From positions 3,847,284 through 3,911,283 of the forward strand of contig QVOM02000023.1 of NCBI GenBank assembly GCA_003586115.2: DNA of 64,000 nt, written 5' to 3'. Position numbers and translations under genes: made by a program. Positions 10,901-26,044 of the stretch are shown one piece after another. The DNA is from Salvator merianae (Eukaryota; Chordata; Lepidosauria; Squamata; Teiidae). The notes below the pieces were generated by a model. That model ran no database searches. It was not told the DNA's origin and was given only the letters and a program-made list of their open reading frames with translations. Numbering within the stretch: the stretch's first letter is position 1; each line of letters starts with the position of its first letter.

Positions 10901-12844
10901 TCTGGGGACAGTTCTAAGCCTTTGTGAGCATGAAAATGGGACTCTGTGGCATTTGTCATGTTGGTGTACTGGAACCCTACTCAGCCCCATTCTGAATGGC
11001 CCGTAGCCAGGGGGACGAGGAAGTGGAAACTCAGATTACGTCTAGATAAAAAAAAAACAAGTGTTCACGATATGTTTGCACTTAGAGAAGCAAGAACAGT
11101 CATTTGGTCTCAAATTCTGGATCAAGTGATAAAAAGGTGGTGTTGGAATCATTAATTGAGCTGATGAGAGAAAAATGGAGGACCGGTATGACACTTTCCT
11201 TCCATGGAAAGAAGAGTAGGCCTTGCAATATTTATCTGGTCACTGAATAATTTATCTCATCAATGGGATTATGTGCTGTACCAGTGGCTCTGTTGGAAAC
11301 CTCTGAGGAGAAGCAGACTCTGGATTTTCAATGCCCTGCTTTCATGCCCACTCAGCTCGCCATTTCCTTCTCTTGCACTTAAATTTGCCCCTTAACTGGA
11401 AAAAGGTGAATCTGCATTTGCATCGAAGTTTGAATCTAGCTTCTGTCCACTTTCAGAGTGAGAGAAAGCAACCGCAAAGTGTCACGCTCTTTTCTTTCGG
11501 GGTTATTTCATCCAGAAAATCCACTTTGGGGTTAGATAATGTGGAGAGAAAATATGTTCGTTGCGGATGTGTTCCCTCATTCTGAAGTTGGACTGAAGCT
11601 GGATTAAAATTTAGGTGCGAATGCAGCCATCTTGATAAAGTTCTGTTCTTAATGAAGTTCTTCTTTACTCTACGCTTTTCCACAGGAATGTATTTTTTTT
11701 TAAAAAAAATTATTCTGCTCTTAAGCAAGCTTTTCTTTTGCGTTTAGCTGCTGGAGATGATGAACCAGCCCCTCAGAAGAAGAGAGGGGTGTCCCTTGTG
11801 CACTGGGGAGGTAAAAAGGAAAATGACTGCTTTGTGTCCAGTGAATCAATGTTGGGAGCACATGAAATAATTCTCATACAAGACAGTCCATTTATGTGTA
11901 TGGAGAATGGAAGAAGTTGCAGTCAGCCTGGAAACCTCAGTCAGCATCAGAGAATTCACCCCGTCGAGGAACAATACAAGTGTATGGAATGCGGCAAGAG
12001 TTTTCGGTACAATTCCACCTTCATCCAGCATCAGAGAATTCACACAGGAGAGAAGCCATATAAATGTATGGAGTGTGGAAAGAGTTTTGGTTGGAATTCA
12101 AACCTCACGAGACACCAAAGGACTCACTTAGGAGAAGAAGGCAGTGAATGCGTGGAGCCCGGTAAGAACTTTGGAGACCATTCAAGCCTAGGTGAATTTC
12201 CAAGGATTCACACGGGAGCGAGGCCCTATAAATGCTTGGAATGTGGGATGAGCTTCAGTCAGAATTCCCATCTCTCCAGTCACCAGATGATCCACACGGG
12301 AGAGAAACCATTTAAATGCCTGGACTGCGGAAAGACCTTCCGTTGGCTTCGAAATCTCACTGAACATCAGAGAATCCACACGGGAGAGAAACCCTATAAA
12401 TGCACGGAATGTGGAAAGGATTTCAGATTTTCCTCCCGTCTTACGGTCCATCGCAGGATTCACACGGGAGTGAAACCATATAAATGCATGGAGTGTGGAA
12501 AGAGCTTCACTCGGACTTCAGACCTTGTTCGACACCAGCGTATTCACACGGGAGAACGGCCGAGTAAATGTGTGGAATGTGGAATGAGCTTCAGGTGCAA
12601 TTCAAACTTGACTAACCATCAGAGGATCCACACGGGAGAGAAACCCTACAAATGCATGGAGTGTGGGAAAAGTTTCCGTCAACATGGGAACCTCACAGTA
12701 CACCAGAGAATCCACGCTGAAGGGAGGCCCTATAAATATATGGAATATGGGAAGAGGTTCAGAGACCTCAGTGGACATCAGAAGCTTCATGCAGGGGAGA
12801 GTTTAATTGAGGGTGAACCTTTAACTTTTTATCTCTGTGTCTAA
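7694..12844 (+). CDS. Gene A: SCAN-KRAB-C2H2 zinc-finger protein, 585 aa
   Basis: Coding exons: 7694-7990, 8165-8231, 8532-8596, 9694-9820, 10154-10258, 11748-12844. All introns are GT-AG and phases match, giving one open frame ending in TAA. Domains by residue: SCAN about 1-99, linker 100-143, KRAB-A 144-186, KRAB-B-like 186-221, fingers 265-580. Eight intact C2H2 fingers plus three broken ones are visible. The family acts in the nucleus: fingers bind DNA, KRAB recruits TRIM28, SCAN pairs with other SCAN proteins. Odd points: the KRAB DV pair reads EV and MLE reads MSE, both at residues needed for TRIM28 binding in mammalian members, and the last finger has lost both cysteines. The start is the first ATG of the SCAN exon and aligns with the starts of D and E. 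It is the left-most intact gene and is closest in design to D, E and F. Naming an ortholog is not possible from sequence alone. Confidence 0.9.
8165..8231 (+). CDS. Gene A exon: acidic linker 1
   Basis: 67 nt, acceptor TTTCAG, donor GCAG/GTTAGT, phase 0 to 1. Encodes [17 protein letters not shown] preceded by KPQPL. It aligns with the 67-nt exons of B, C, D and E, which supports both borders. Confidence 0.85.
8532..8596 (+). CDS. Gene A exon: linker 2
   Basis: 65 nt, phase 1 to 0. Encodes [19 protein letters not shown], closely matching exon 3 of D and E (SLVP..SFP.CDG, MVPSGSFPLWDG). Confidence 0.87.
8597..9693 (+). other. Gene A intron 3
   Basis: Holds a T-run, an (ATT)n tract near 8753-8772 and a GTTC-rich MITE at 9095-9436. 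No extra exon seen. Confidence 0.6.
9095..9436. mobile_element. GTTCGAA/AGAGATGTTC-family MITE inside gene A
   Basis: Begins TAGAGATGTTCATGAAC and ends CAGCACATCCTTATCTCTA, a degenerate inverted pair. The interior alternates GGTTTGGTTCAAACC-like palindromic words. Confidence 0.6.
9694..9820 (+). CDS. Gene A exon: KRAB-A box
   Basis: 127 nt, the classic KRAB-A exon size, phase 0 to 1. The core is [20 protein letters not shown] and [12 protein letters not shown]. Residue changes EV for DV and MSE for MLE suggest weaker TRIM28 binding, an inference from mutagenesis of mammalian KRAB boxes. Confidence 0.94.
10154..10258 (+). CDS. Gene A exon: KRAB-B-like segment
   Basis: 105 nt, phase 1 to 1, acceptor CCTGAAG and donor GCAG/GTAAGT. 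Encodes [20 protein letters not shown], the usual KRAB-B pattern (..SKPDLI..LEQG). Homologous exons of 111 nt exist in D, E and F. Confidence 0.85.
10390..10855 (+). repeat. CR1/L3 3'-end multimer in gene A intron 5
   Basis: Three same-strand partial units (about 10390-10565, 10585-10750, 10750-10855) joined by the two junction types also found at 2.5-3.3 kb: one where CCTC-TTA is followed by ATTCATGGAGGACAG, and one where GTTCTTAT is followed by CTAGAATGGATG. Confidence 0.75.
11418..11620. mobile_element. Palindromic MITE, AATCCAGCTTCAGTC family, copy 2, just before the finger exon of A
   Basis: Right end GACTGAAGCTGGATTAAAAT then TTAGGTGCGA. The left end is a degraded inverse (GAATCTAGCTTCTGTCCA). 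Its right border lies about 125 nt upstream of the acceptor of the finger exon. Confidence 0.65.
11748..12844 (+). CDS. Gene A exon: zinc-finger array
   Basis: Acceptor TTTGCGTTTAG, phase 1. After about 50 residues come fingers in order: broken (CMENG, second Cys lost), two intact, broken (CVEPG and H to F), six intact, broken (YMEYG, both Cys now Tyr). Helix contact residues (-1,2,3,6) of the intact ones read YSTQ, WSNR, QSHS, WRNE, FSRV, RSDR, CSNN, QGNV. Linkers are mostly TGEKP. The array ends with a 16-residue tail and TAA. Confidence 0.95.
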
Positions 12845-13105
12845 GTGATAGTTTTGGATACATAAGATAATCCCTAGGGCAACTTAGCATTCTCTTGTTA
12901 CGGTCAAATTTTGTTTATTCGTAGATGCATTTCTTCCTGTTTCCTTTGCAATGCATAGTTTATTTTGGTTTTACCCATCTTGTTGGGATTGCATTATGAA
13001 GACTGTATGTTAATAATAATAATAATAAAAAAAAATTCAGTCCTTCCCCTCTTGAGCGATCTGATGGACATGTCTTCTCACTTCTGCAAAGAGCAAGAGG
13101 TTCGT

Positions 13106-13111
13106 AATAAA
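13106..13111 (+). terminator. Candidate poly(A) signal of gene A
   Basis: AATAAA 262 nt after the stop. Another AATAAA lies at 13024-13029 inside an AAT-rich tract, and either could be used. Confidence 0.45.
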
Positions 13112-13229
13112 TGATAGAACCAGCCCTGCATTCACTGTGCTGGGATGGGGTCAAAAATGGAAGACTTTTTGGTCAGCTTGTGCCTTTCTAGCTTGCAAAG
13201 GGCAGTGAATTATTTTAGGTAGGCCTTTT

Positions 13230-13440
13230 TTGCCCTTAATCAGGTTCCAGAAGGGGGCTACATATCTCCCTTCTGTACACTAATATGGAATGTGGGAGGC
13301 CCCTCCCACCACTGGTATACTCCCTCTGCATAGGATGGAATGTAATTTGGATCAAGGGGCCCTTGATCTAGATCACTGGTACGCCTCAATATCAAGGGTC
13401 TACTGGTGGACCAGCACGGCCTAGTCTGGAGCATGGAGGC
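13230..13440. mobile_element. Palindromic MITE (CCCTTGATC family)
   Basis: Contains CTCCCACCACTGGTATAC, GGATCAAGGGGCCCTTGATC and a later TATCAAGGGTCTACTGGTGG. The same words recur at 21.7-22.1 kb and in part at 44.9 kb. Borders are approximate. Confidence 0.5.
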
Positions 13441-13837
13441 GTGAGATTGCCTCTGCTTCTAGCATTCACAATAGCCTCGCAGACACAGTGTATTCATCAC
13501 TCCCCGGATCAGGGTACCTTGTTCAATCTTCTCCTTTTCTGTTCACTTCTGAGTTTGATTCTTCTTTGTGTCACAAGGATTGTCCCCAAACTTCCGTTCT
13601 TATTTATTGCTTATATTGGGTTGACATAAGTTCTGTCTTGCCAGGTAAGAAGTCGTTCTGTCTTACTCCGCTTTCAAGTTTCCACAATCTGAGCATTAGA
13701 GAAATAACTAAAACTGAGGATCACAAATGGCATAGATACTCCCTCTTCTTTCCTCCATATCTTCACCCGCACTTTCTCGCTGCATTTTGCCAAGGTAGTT
13801 GTAGTGGTTGTGCTCCAAGGAAGCAGAGTCTTCGGCT

Positions 13838-13945
13838 GCATCCAGACATAGCTTATTTATTCTGCTATCTTTGGATATTCCGGAATAAAATATGGATATT
13901 CTGGAATATCCTTGCTTTGTTCCAGAATATCCAAAGTAAGTGACG
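13838..13945. mobile_element. Short palindromic MITE
   Basis: GCATCCAGACATAGC near the left end is mirrored by GACGTCTGAATGCAG at the right, with TTTGGATATTCCGGAATA and GGAATATCC-TTCCAGAATATCC words forming a near-perfect hairpin. Confidence 0.6.
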
Positions 13946-14009
13946 TCTGAATGCAGCGTTGGAGATTGCCTGTAAGTAGTTGTAGAATAGAGTTAAGGGC
14001 AAAGGATAT

Positions 14010-14342
14010 AGTTGAAGAAGAAGAAGAAGAAGAAGAAGAAGAAGAAGAAGAAGAAGAAGAAGAACTTGGTTTTTATACTCCGCTTTTCTCGGCCAAAGCT
14101 GACTCAAAGCGGCTTACAAGGTTATTTTTTGCCCGAAGGCTTACATCTATCTATCTTCCGCATCACACAATGTGATGCTCCCTATTTATCTACTTGCAAT
14201 TACTTGCTTTCGAACAGCTAGGTTGGCTGGAGCTAGAGGTCAGTAGAGGGCGCTCATCCCCTCTACACAGCAGACAGGGGCCTTGAACTCCGATCCTCCT
14301 ATTGAAAGATCGGTGCCTTAGCCTTCTGCGCCACAGTGCCTC
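14010..14342 (-). mobile_element. tRNA-headed SINE with (TTC)n tail, copy 1
   Basis: On the - strand it starts with GGCACTGTGGCGCAGAAGGC and carries a tRNA box B-like GGAGTTCAAGGCC. It then continues with TGTAAGCCGCTTTGAGTCAG and AAAAGCGGAGTATAAAAACC before a (TTC)n tail. That layout is typical of squamate SINEs. A second, near-identical copy lies at 42.4-42.7 kb. Confidence 0.8.
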
Positions 14343-14379
14343 TAAAGAATGTGGAGAAGAAAATCCTGCTGGGTAAAGC

Positions 14380-14825
14380 CGTGTCTGCAGTTTTCCCACA
14401 TCCCAGGCGAAGACATTTTGGCCTGGGATATGTAACCCATCCTCTGGGATGGGAATAGGGCCATCTGCACTGGGATAGCCCCTCCTGGTCCAACACCAGT
14501 CACTGCTTTGAAAATTGCACCCGGCTCTTATGGGTGGGCCTGTTTTGGTGGCATGCTGACTTCTGATGCAACTTCTTCCTAGAGTTCCACCAAAACAGGT
14601 CTCCCATGGACCTGCTAGTATGTCAGTAGATCGTTGGTGAGGTCCAACAGTAGAGTGGTAGAAGGCACCATTTTGGGCACCCTATCCTGCTCTTTTGCTC
14701 CACCCACGTGGGCGGAGTATTCCAGAGGGTGGGGCTTGTGCCATCCTAGAGTAGCACGTGAACAGCAGGCCCCTTAGATCTGTTCCCAGAAGGCACTAAA
14801 GGTTAAGTGCGGAAAGGACCTAAGC
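14380..14825. mobile_element. hAT-like MITE
   Basis: Starts in TTTCCCACATCCCAGGCGAA, contains inverted CATCCTCTGGGATGGGA, and ends GTTAAGTGCGGAAAGGACC, the terminal motif shared by the long MITEs at 22.7, 30.8, 44.8 and 59.7 kb. Confidence 0.5.
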
Positions 14826-14829
14826 CAGA

Positions 14830-15495
14830 AAAGAGGATTGAGTGTGTAGGGCCTCTCTGTATGCAAAGCTGGATTTAGGCTGCTTCAAAGTCATCCAGGC
14901 ACCTTTGGGGAATTGGAATGTAGAGAAAGAGGCAGTGAGTTTCACGGAAGAAGTTGGCCTGCAGATGATAAGAAACCACATCAAAGCTCTTTCCATCGGC
15001 TGAAATCAGAGCATGTCACTGAAATCCATATTCCGAACGTGAATTGTATAATTCTTGGGCAGCCCAAGGAAAGCATTTCCTTAAGCCTTGATGATGAGCA
15101 AAGGTACAAAACCAGGGTGCCTGGAATGGGTACCATTATTGGCTCCGCATATTTCGGCAGGTGCCTTTTTTCAAGAGACAGACTTCCAAAAAAAAAAAAA
15201 AAAGGCTTTCCAAAGGTAGTCCTAAAAGGCCCTTTGCAATCTTGAATCTTCACTTGATCTTGATGGCCAGGACAGTGGATCCCTTTATTTATTTCCCAAG
15301 TTTAACGATCACGTTTTGCACCCTTCTGAGAAAACTGAATTACGAAGATCACAGGTTACTTGCATGTGATGTGGAGCCAGTTTTAGCCTTTGTAAAGTGA
15401 CACAAGGTCTCACATTGAAAATATAAAACATTTCCGCTAGAAAAACCTCCCCAGTTTTTCACTAGAGGAAAGTGAATCTCAATCCAGTAGGACCT
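14830..15495. other. No gene recognised
   Basis: Unique-looking sequence with one A-run near 15187 and no domain match by eye. Confidence 0.45.
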
Positions 15496-15584
15496 CTAGT
15501 GTCTAAGGGAAGCTTGCTGTGCAGGGACTAAGTGCGTCATTGGCATCTATGGTTTTCCTGTTTGTGGATACAGGTTGTTGACAG

Positions 15585-15867
15585 ATTACTAGACATAAGC
15601 TCAGACTTCTTTTTCTGGTTTGGTCTGAACCGAATGTGCCTTTGTTGGTTCAAATTTGAACTTTTTTTTTCTTTGAACAGACATGGTGTTTGGTTTGATG
15701 TGAACACCTTTGAATTCAGACCGAACAGGATGTGTTCAATGGGTTTGCTTGGACACCCCTTTGTTTGGTTCGGATTTAAACTCTGCTTTTGAACAGGCAG
15801 GGTGTTCAGTCTGAACCAAACCTGTTTCGTTTGAACCAGTTTGATTTGAACATCTCTACATATTCCC
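15585..15867. mobile_element. GTTCGAA-family MITE, unit 1 copy
   Basis: Rich in TTTGGTTCGGATTT and TTTGAACCAGTTTG words, ending TTTGAACATCTCTAC. The equivalent element in unit 2 is at 26310-26565, so it was present before the duplication. Confidence 0.6.
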
Positions 15868-16689
15868 TTACTCTTAGCCACAAGGTAAGGTCTGAGGGTG
15901 CCATCTTGATGCTGTTTTCGTGTGCAGGAGTTCGGTGAGTCATGTCAGAACTGGTGACCCGGCAATTTTCTTTGTTTCTTTTCCCCTAATTTCATTAGTT
16001 TCCTGGTTTGTCTTCATCATTTACTGCCATTATAAAACATAGAGGGAGCTATTGCCTAATTCAGGACCTATTCAAATGTTTGTAACCAAACCAAACCAAG
16101 ATCGTGTAAGTAGCCATGTTTAGGGTTTCTTTCATTACAATATATCAGACTTGGATATTTGTTTCTGCTTCTGTTTCTTTTCTATCGTAAAAACACAGCA
16201 AAAACACAAGGTGTTTCCTTTTTCATTCATTTCTTACAGATGAAATTATTAACCACTGTGATAAGCAAACATCAATAATGAACATAAAGCATCAGTTTGG
16301 AACTACACCGCCTGACTGTATAACCCGAGGAGAAGTAACATGAACAAATAGCATTTATCTTAATGTAATAAAAATATACCAAGGTAAGAAGCAGCCAAGG
16401 TATGGAGAGGCCTTCAAGACACACTAAAGCCCTTTCCGTGTGGATCAACAGGATGGGTTGCGGGCAGGTCCAAAGGCCTTTCCTCTGTGTGATTGGTGTG
16501 GGATAGGGGAAGGCCCACACCTTTCTAGCATACTCTGTCTATAAGGATAGGGCAATACAGAGGGATAGGACACCAAAATGGCGCCCTGTGCTGCCGTACA
16601 GGTAGGCCTCAATGATGTGATCTCCTGGTGGACTAATGACCCTAGTCCAAAACAGTGGACTGTGTTTGGAAGACCCAATGTTGCAGGAA

Positions 16690-17300
16690 CAGCCCAACAA
16701 TTGCTTCTGGGCTTCGGGAGCAGAAGAAAAAGACAAACCCTTCACCTGTTCTCAACTCCTTTAGAGACATCCTGCCTGTCTCTCCAACCTGGAGGTGGCA
16801 TCAAAGGAACCCTGCTGGATCAGGCCACAGCCCATCTAGTCCAGCATCCTGCCTCACACACTGGCCCAGCAAGTGCTTCCGGGCACCTCAAGCAGAAGAC
16901 GAAGGCAAAACCTTCACCTGCTCTCCACTCCCTGCAAACGGCCTTCAGAGGCATCCTGCCTGTCTCTCCAACCTGGAGGCAGTACTGAGGTATCCATTCT
17001 AGGAGCCATTGATACCAGACCTTCATGAATTAAGAGGAACCCTGCTGGATTAGGTCACAGCCCATCTATAAGAACATAAGAGGAGCCCTGCTGGATCAGG
17101 CCATGGTCCATCTAGTTGAGCATCCTGTCTCACACAGTGTCCCACCAATTGCTTCTGGGCATCTCAAGCAGAATAAAAAGGCAGAACCTTCACCTGCTCT
17201 TGACTCCCTGCAAATGGTTTTACAGACATCCTGTCTTTCCAACCTGGAGGCAGTAGCTTCGCATCAGTTCCAGTAACTATTGATACATCTCTCCTCCATC
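16690..17300 (-). repeat. CR1/L3 3'-end multimer
   Basis: Three reverse-oriented units joined by the same junctions as at 2.5 kb. Absent from unit 2, so it was inserted after the duplication or lost from unit 2. Confidence 0.75.
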
Positions 17301-17374
17301 TGGTCCAGCATTCTGGTCACACAGTGACCCACCAGTGCTTCTGGGCAAACCTTCGACTGCTCTTTACTCCCTGC

Positions 17375-17462
17375 CGTTCTGTACTTCTGGGGAGAGGCTG
17401 GGGATCGAACCGGCAACGCACTGGTTTCCAGGCCATTTGTTCTACCACCGAACCTCCATGCC
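17375..17462 (-). mobile_element. tRNA-derived SINE head fragment
   Basis: The complement reads GCATGGAGGTTCGGTGGTAG ... GGTTCGATCCCCAGCCTCT, with box A/B-like elements and a CCTGGAAACCAG anticodon-arm relic. Relatives are at 43.8 and 50.7 kb. Confidence 0.65.
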
Positions 17463-17929
17463 ATTGAGGAAGATTGAGGTGGTTTTCATACACAGTAACA
17501 AAAGCATCTAAAAAGCGCCTCAAAGAGGGTAGTGTTGGCCCTTATGTTCTCATCTCATTTCTAAGCCACTTTTTCTATCCTAGAGTGTTCATGGGAAGGA
17601 AAGGGCAGGTTAGCTTGTGAATGATCCTGCCTCTGAGTCAGAATGCAGCCAAACTCTTTGGAGAGCTCCTGCTCAGAGTTCCAACCTCACCCGGTTGATT
17701 ATCTTGACTGCATTAAACTCAGTTTCCTGAGATTTCAAGTCTGGACTCCCACCAGCTTCTGCTCCCATATTTCCAGTTTACTCTTGATTGGTGTAATACC
17801 TCAGTCAGACAGTTGGCAATTTATATTTTTCTTTTCTCTCTCTCTCTTTTATTAATATTTCTGTACCCTGCCGCTTTCTAAAGTCCTTTAGGGTTTTCTG
17901 CAATGTGCTATAGTGCTTGCGGGCCACGT

Positions 17930-18190
17930 AAGTGTTAGGAATATTGAATCAGGAGAGATCTGCCTTTGAAAACAAAATAAATCTAATTTGTTTCGATGCA
18001 CGTAAGCATAATGGTTCTTCTGTGCTGCGCAGGGTCCCAAGGCCTGGGTGGTCTGTTTTAACTAGGCGCCGAAAACCACACGGTGACAGCGCCTGGCGAA
18101 CCTCTATTGGGAGACTGTTCCAAAGTCTGGGGTGCCACCACAGATAAGGCCCCCAAGATCTCAGAGGGGAACGTTAAGACGACCCTCACA
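17930..18190. mobile_element. L2-like LINE fragment upstream of the gene B promoter
   Basis: Carries GACTGTTCCAAAGTCTGGGG and GCCACCACAGATAAGGCCCC, words of the L2-clade 3' region. The same fragment precedes gene C at about 27500-27790. Confidence 0.5.
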
Positions 18191-18299
18191 ACACATAAGC
18201 TAAAAGAAAAAGCAACGTATCCTAGGATCTGTAGAATTCCTAAAAAATTTCCGAAACTCTGTAACCGACTAGGTCCACCGGCGATCCGCTTCTGCAAAT

Positions 18300-18578
18300 C
18301 ACCCGCTTTCGCGGGACTTTTGGAAAAGGAGGCCTGGCCCGGCGCGGGGGGAGGGCAACGGAAGCGGACATACAAATTCTCCAATCAGAAAGGCCGGAGA
18401 CGCCCCGCCTCTCCTCTCTCCGCCGGACGGGCGCAGCTTCATCATCATCATCATCATCATCACACAGCCCACATGAGCCACTGATCGGCGCAGAAAGAGG
18501 TGGTGGGTCCTTCCTACTGGGTCCTTGGGGTCTCCCTTGGCAAAAGGCCACGTGCGCCGCTTCCTGGAGGGCTTGCAG
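18300..18578 (+). promoter_or_regulatory. Gene B promoter and non-coding first exon
   Basis: A CpG-rich block opens with a CCAAT box in CTCCAATCAGAAAGGCCGG (CCAAT at 18381), followed by GC boxes (CCCCGCC). The putative first exon ends at TTGCAG/GTAGGTGAGG (18578). The same CCAAT context stands before genes C and E. A (CAT)8 run at 18437-18461 is inside this block in B only. The GC-rich zone continues to about 19070. Confidence 0.7.
18437..18461 (+). repeat. (CAT)n run in the gene B 5' region
   Basis: Eight CAT triplets shortly after the CCAAT box. Gene C has only GCATGCATGC and CAGCAG words at the matching place. Confidence 0.85.
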
Positions 18579-19819
18579 GTAGGTGAGGGGGCCCCGAACC
18601 GAACGGAAGCAAGGCAAGGCTCCTGCTCTGGGTTCCTGCCGGGCGGAGAGATTCCCAGGCTCCGCGGCTCGGCGTTCTCTCCAGCCGAGAGGGGGATTTT
18701 CCGGCGAAGTCTACACCCCCTCCTGTCCTCCCCCCTTGCAAGGAGGGAGGGCGGAGGGCGGTGTATGTGTCCAGAGCCCAGGCCGTTCCCCCCCCCTTCG
18801 TCGCTGCTGAGTCCTTGCCGGGGGGAGGGGCAGCCTATGGCTTCTTCCAGCCAGCTCCCCCTTTACTTTCTCAGGGGTCTTGGCGGCAAAAAGGAGCCCC
18901 TCCCGCGTCTGGCAGTGAGGAAGGGAAGGGGGGCGCAGAAAAGTACAAGGGGGGGCTCCTTTATCCTGTTGCCTCCCTGGCCCCGGCGCTAAAGGACTGG
19001 GCAGGGGGCCGCGGGGCGCAGAGTTGAAATCCCTCCTTAGCCTTTCCAGCCTGGGGGGGGGGCTCGGGTGGGTTGCGCCGTCACACTCCTAGCCTACCTC
19101 GCAGGGCTGTTGTGGGGGTATATTAGGGGGAGCTGAGATTCATTTCCGCTTGGCTGCGTCCGTCCCTGCAGCGAGAAAGGAGAGACGGGAGCGGACAAAG
19201 ACCCCAGCCTGAGCGGACTGCAGGGGTGGGCCTGGGGATCCGCGAGGAGGCCGCAGGTTCTGGCCGGGGGCAGGCTGGACGGTGGCGCTGAAAGGGGCTG
19301 CTGGGAAGGGGAGAGGAATCTCGTCCAGGGCGCCGCGTTTATTGCCGCGGGAGACGCCGTGCTCTGAGGGCAGCTTGCCTCATCGCTGCCCAAACAAAAG
19401 GGACAAAGGGACCCGGCGGCAGCGGCCTCCAGCGCCCGCTTTCCCTCCTGGCCTCCTGCGTGAACCGCGCGACCGCCAGGCGCCTGCAAACGGCTTTCCG
19501 GGGTTGCTGTGTGCGGAACGTTCTCCGAGGGGCGTCCGAGGCTGCCTTGGGAGTGTCTCTGTCCCCAGGCCGGAAAGGCCGCAGTGACCAGCGCTGACAG
19601 TAACGTTCTGCGCTGCTCAGCTGCTGGACTGCGGTGCCTGCTGTCCACCGGGTTGGATGCCCAGCCAGGACCTCTGGACAGCTCCGTCTTGTGTCCTGAG
19701 AACAGCCGCCTGCTCCCCAGTGTCCTTCTAGCTGCCCAGGAAGCCCAGCAGCAGGGCGGGGGGACACAGTGTCCTCTGCCGACAGTCTCCGGCCACTGCC
19801 CTTTGGAGGCAGGAGAACC

Positions 19820-20030
19820 TAAGAAAGTCCCCCCGGGCCAGTCCCGTGGTCCAGCAGCCCGTCCTCCCGGTGGCCACCCAGACGCACAGGGAAGCCCACC
19901 ACGCGGTCCGTGAGTATCAGAACCTAAGAAGTCCCCTTGGATCGGACTCTTGGCCCATCCAGGCCAGCAGCCGGTTCTTCACTGGGCAACTGGCTGCTCC
20001 TGGAGGCCCGCTGGTGGGACCCAGGCACCG
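19820..20030 (-). repeat. Diverged CR1/L3 3'-end fragments
   Basis: Two reverse copies recognised by AGAACCTAAGAAGTCCCC, GGATCGGACTCTTGGCCCAT and CCAGGCCAGCAGCCGG. This part of unit 1 has no match in unit 2. Confidence 0.55.
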
Positions 20031-20438
20031 CGTTTGCCCTGCTCACGGCGCCCAGCGGCCGGCTCCCTGGGGAAGGCCACTCCTGCCGCCATCAGGGCTG
20101 ATTCGGCTTGGTGCCCTGTGAGATCCAGCGGCCACAAGTGTTCCCCAGGCAGCTGCACCGCTGGTCTGCGTCTGGGCATCGTAACGTTGGCATTTTTATT
20201 TCCAGTGCCGCTTCTTGTGATCCCTAAGGTGCTCTTGGCCCTTTCCTTCCAGCTGCTGCTCGTTCCGTTGGCCCTTTCCTTGAGCCGTCCACGGTCCTGC
20301 CCGGGTCTCCTCCCTGACCAGCCGCGGTCAGCTCCAACCCAGGAAGATTTCCCAGGAGCAGGCAGCGGAACGTGAAGATCCGTCCACCCTGCCCCGCCGA
20401 CTGGAGACTGGATTGCGCCCCGGCCCGGATTGGACCTC

Positions 20439-24519
<4,081 letters not shown>

Positions 24520-24523
<4 letters not shown>

Positions 24524-25015
24524 TGCCTTCTATCCCGGGCCAAGGTGGGATTCCCTGGCCCGGGATAAGCTACCCATCCCATGCTAGGACAGGGTGACAA
24601 TGGTGCGGGATAGGGCCGTCTGCATTGGACTGACCCGTCCTGTCCTAGCCCTTGCCACCAGCTCAGAAGTCTAGAGCAATGTTGGACTGGCGTTGATGCC
24701 TTCGAAGGTGAGGAGTGAAATGGACCCCCCTGTATCCCACAATAGTTAACCATGTGCCTTGTGCACATAGATCTCTGTTCTGGACGAGGGTCCTTAGCAT
24801 GCTGTATTGGCACACCACATGGTTGAGGTGTACTGGCAGAGTGGGATTAGGCACCACATTGGGCGCCCATATCCCGCTCTATGCTACGTTCTGTGCGGAC
24901 GGAGCGTGGTAAGATGGGGTGGGTCCTTCTTTCTCCTGCGCTAGCAGATAGAAGGGACACCCCTGAACCCTTTCCTAGCGTGGGATAATGCCCCGTGCAG
25001 AACGGGCCATAATGG
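24520..25015. mobile_element. MITE interrupting the 3' end of the gene B finger array
   Basis: Runs from about the stop codon to GTGCAGAACGGGCC, with a hairpin at TCCCGGGCCAAGG/CCTGGCCCGGGATAA. Beyond it finger sequence resumes in degraded form. The same element sits at the same place in gene C, so it predates the duplication. Exact borders are uncertain. Confidence 0.7.
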
Positions 25016-25019
25016 GGTA

Positions 25020-25298
<279 letters not shown>

Positions 25299-26038
25299 TG
25301 AGGTACAAGAATACCACTAATGACCACTGTCATCTCCTTCGCCTTGGCGTCCTTTTGCGGAGCATTTCTGTGCTATGATGTGTGCGAACACCTACTAAGA
25401 CACGGTGAAAGAAATTGCGCATTGCCCGGCATACCAGACCAGAAAGTGTTCTAGCAAAGTCCCTTCTGCACACTGGTGTGGTATAAAGAAGACCACGCCC
25501 CCTTAGATCCTGCCCCCTTAGACTCCGCCCCCTTAGAGTGTCCCCCTGTGGTTGTGGCTTCCCTTAGATTGCACCAGCATATGGAAGGAAGCCTGCTAGT
25601 ATGCTTGCTGGTCGGTGCATTTGCCAGTGCAGATTCCCCCTAAATCTGAATCACTCACCCCTGTAGAGTAGATCAAAACGGACCTCAGTGCTGGCAGAAA
25701 TGCCAAGACCGTGTGAACAAGGGGTGCTGGTGTGAGAGTGATAAAGTGAACACCGCAGGATGGTACCACTGATCCAAAGCAGGCTAAATCTTCCTTCTCG
25801 TTCAGGGCTCTGGAACAAGTGTTAGGGCTGCCTTGTTCAGCAGGAGAAAAGCAGAGCTCTCTGCTGGCGTACGCCTCTTCCTGCTTCGACGTTTGCCGAA
25901 CCTGCCTCGATCTGCACGCTGCCGATGCGAACCAGGTCTACGGGGAAGAAGCCAGACTCCGAATGGGAGTCTGTCCGGAGCGTTGCTGGCCGTAGTGCAA
26001 AATATTTCTCAAAACATACACACCCGTGTTAGAAAGTA

Positions 26039-26044
26039 AATAAA
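26039..26044 (+). terminator. Candidate poly(A) signal of gene B
   Basis: AATAAA within GTAAATAAAGTACAG, 1.5 kb after the stop. The same signal is kept in the gene C unit at 35652. Confidence 0.4.

Noticed and set aside
14230..14342. Second tRNA-like sequence on the - strand
   Set aside because: Part of the SINE with the (TTC)n tail, repeated at 42.6 kb.
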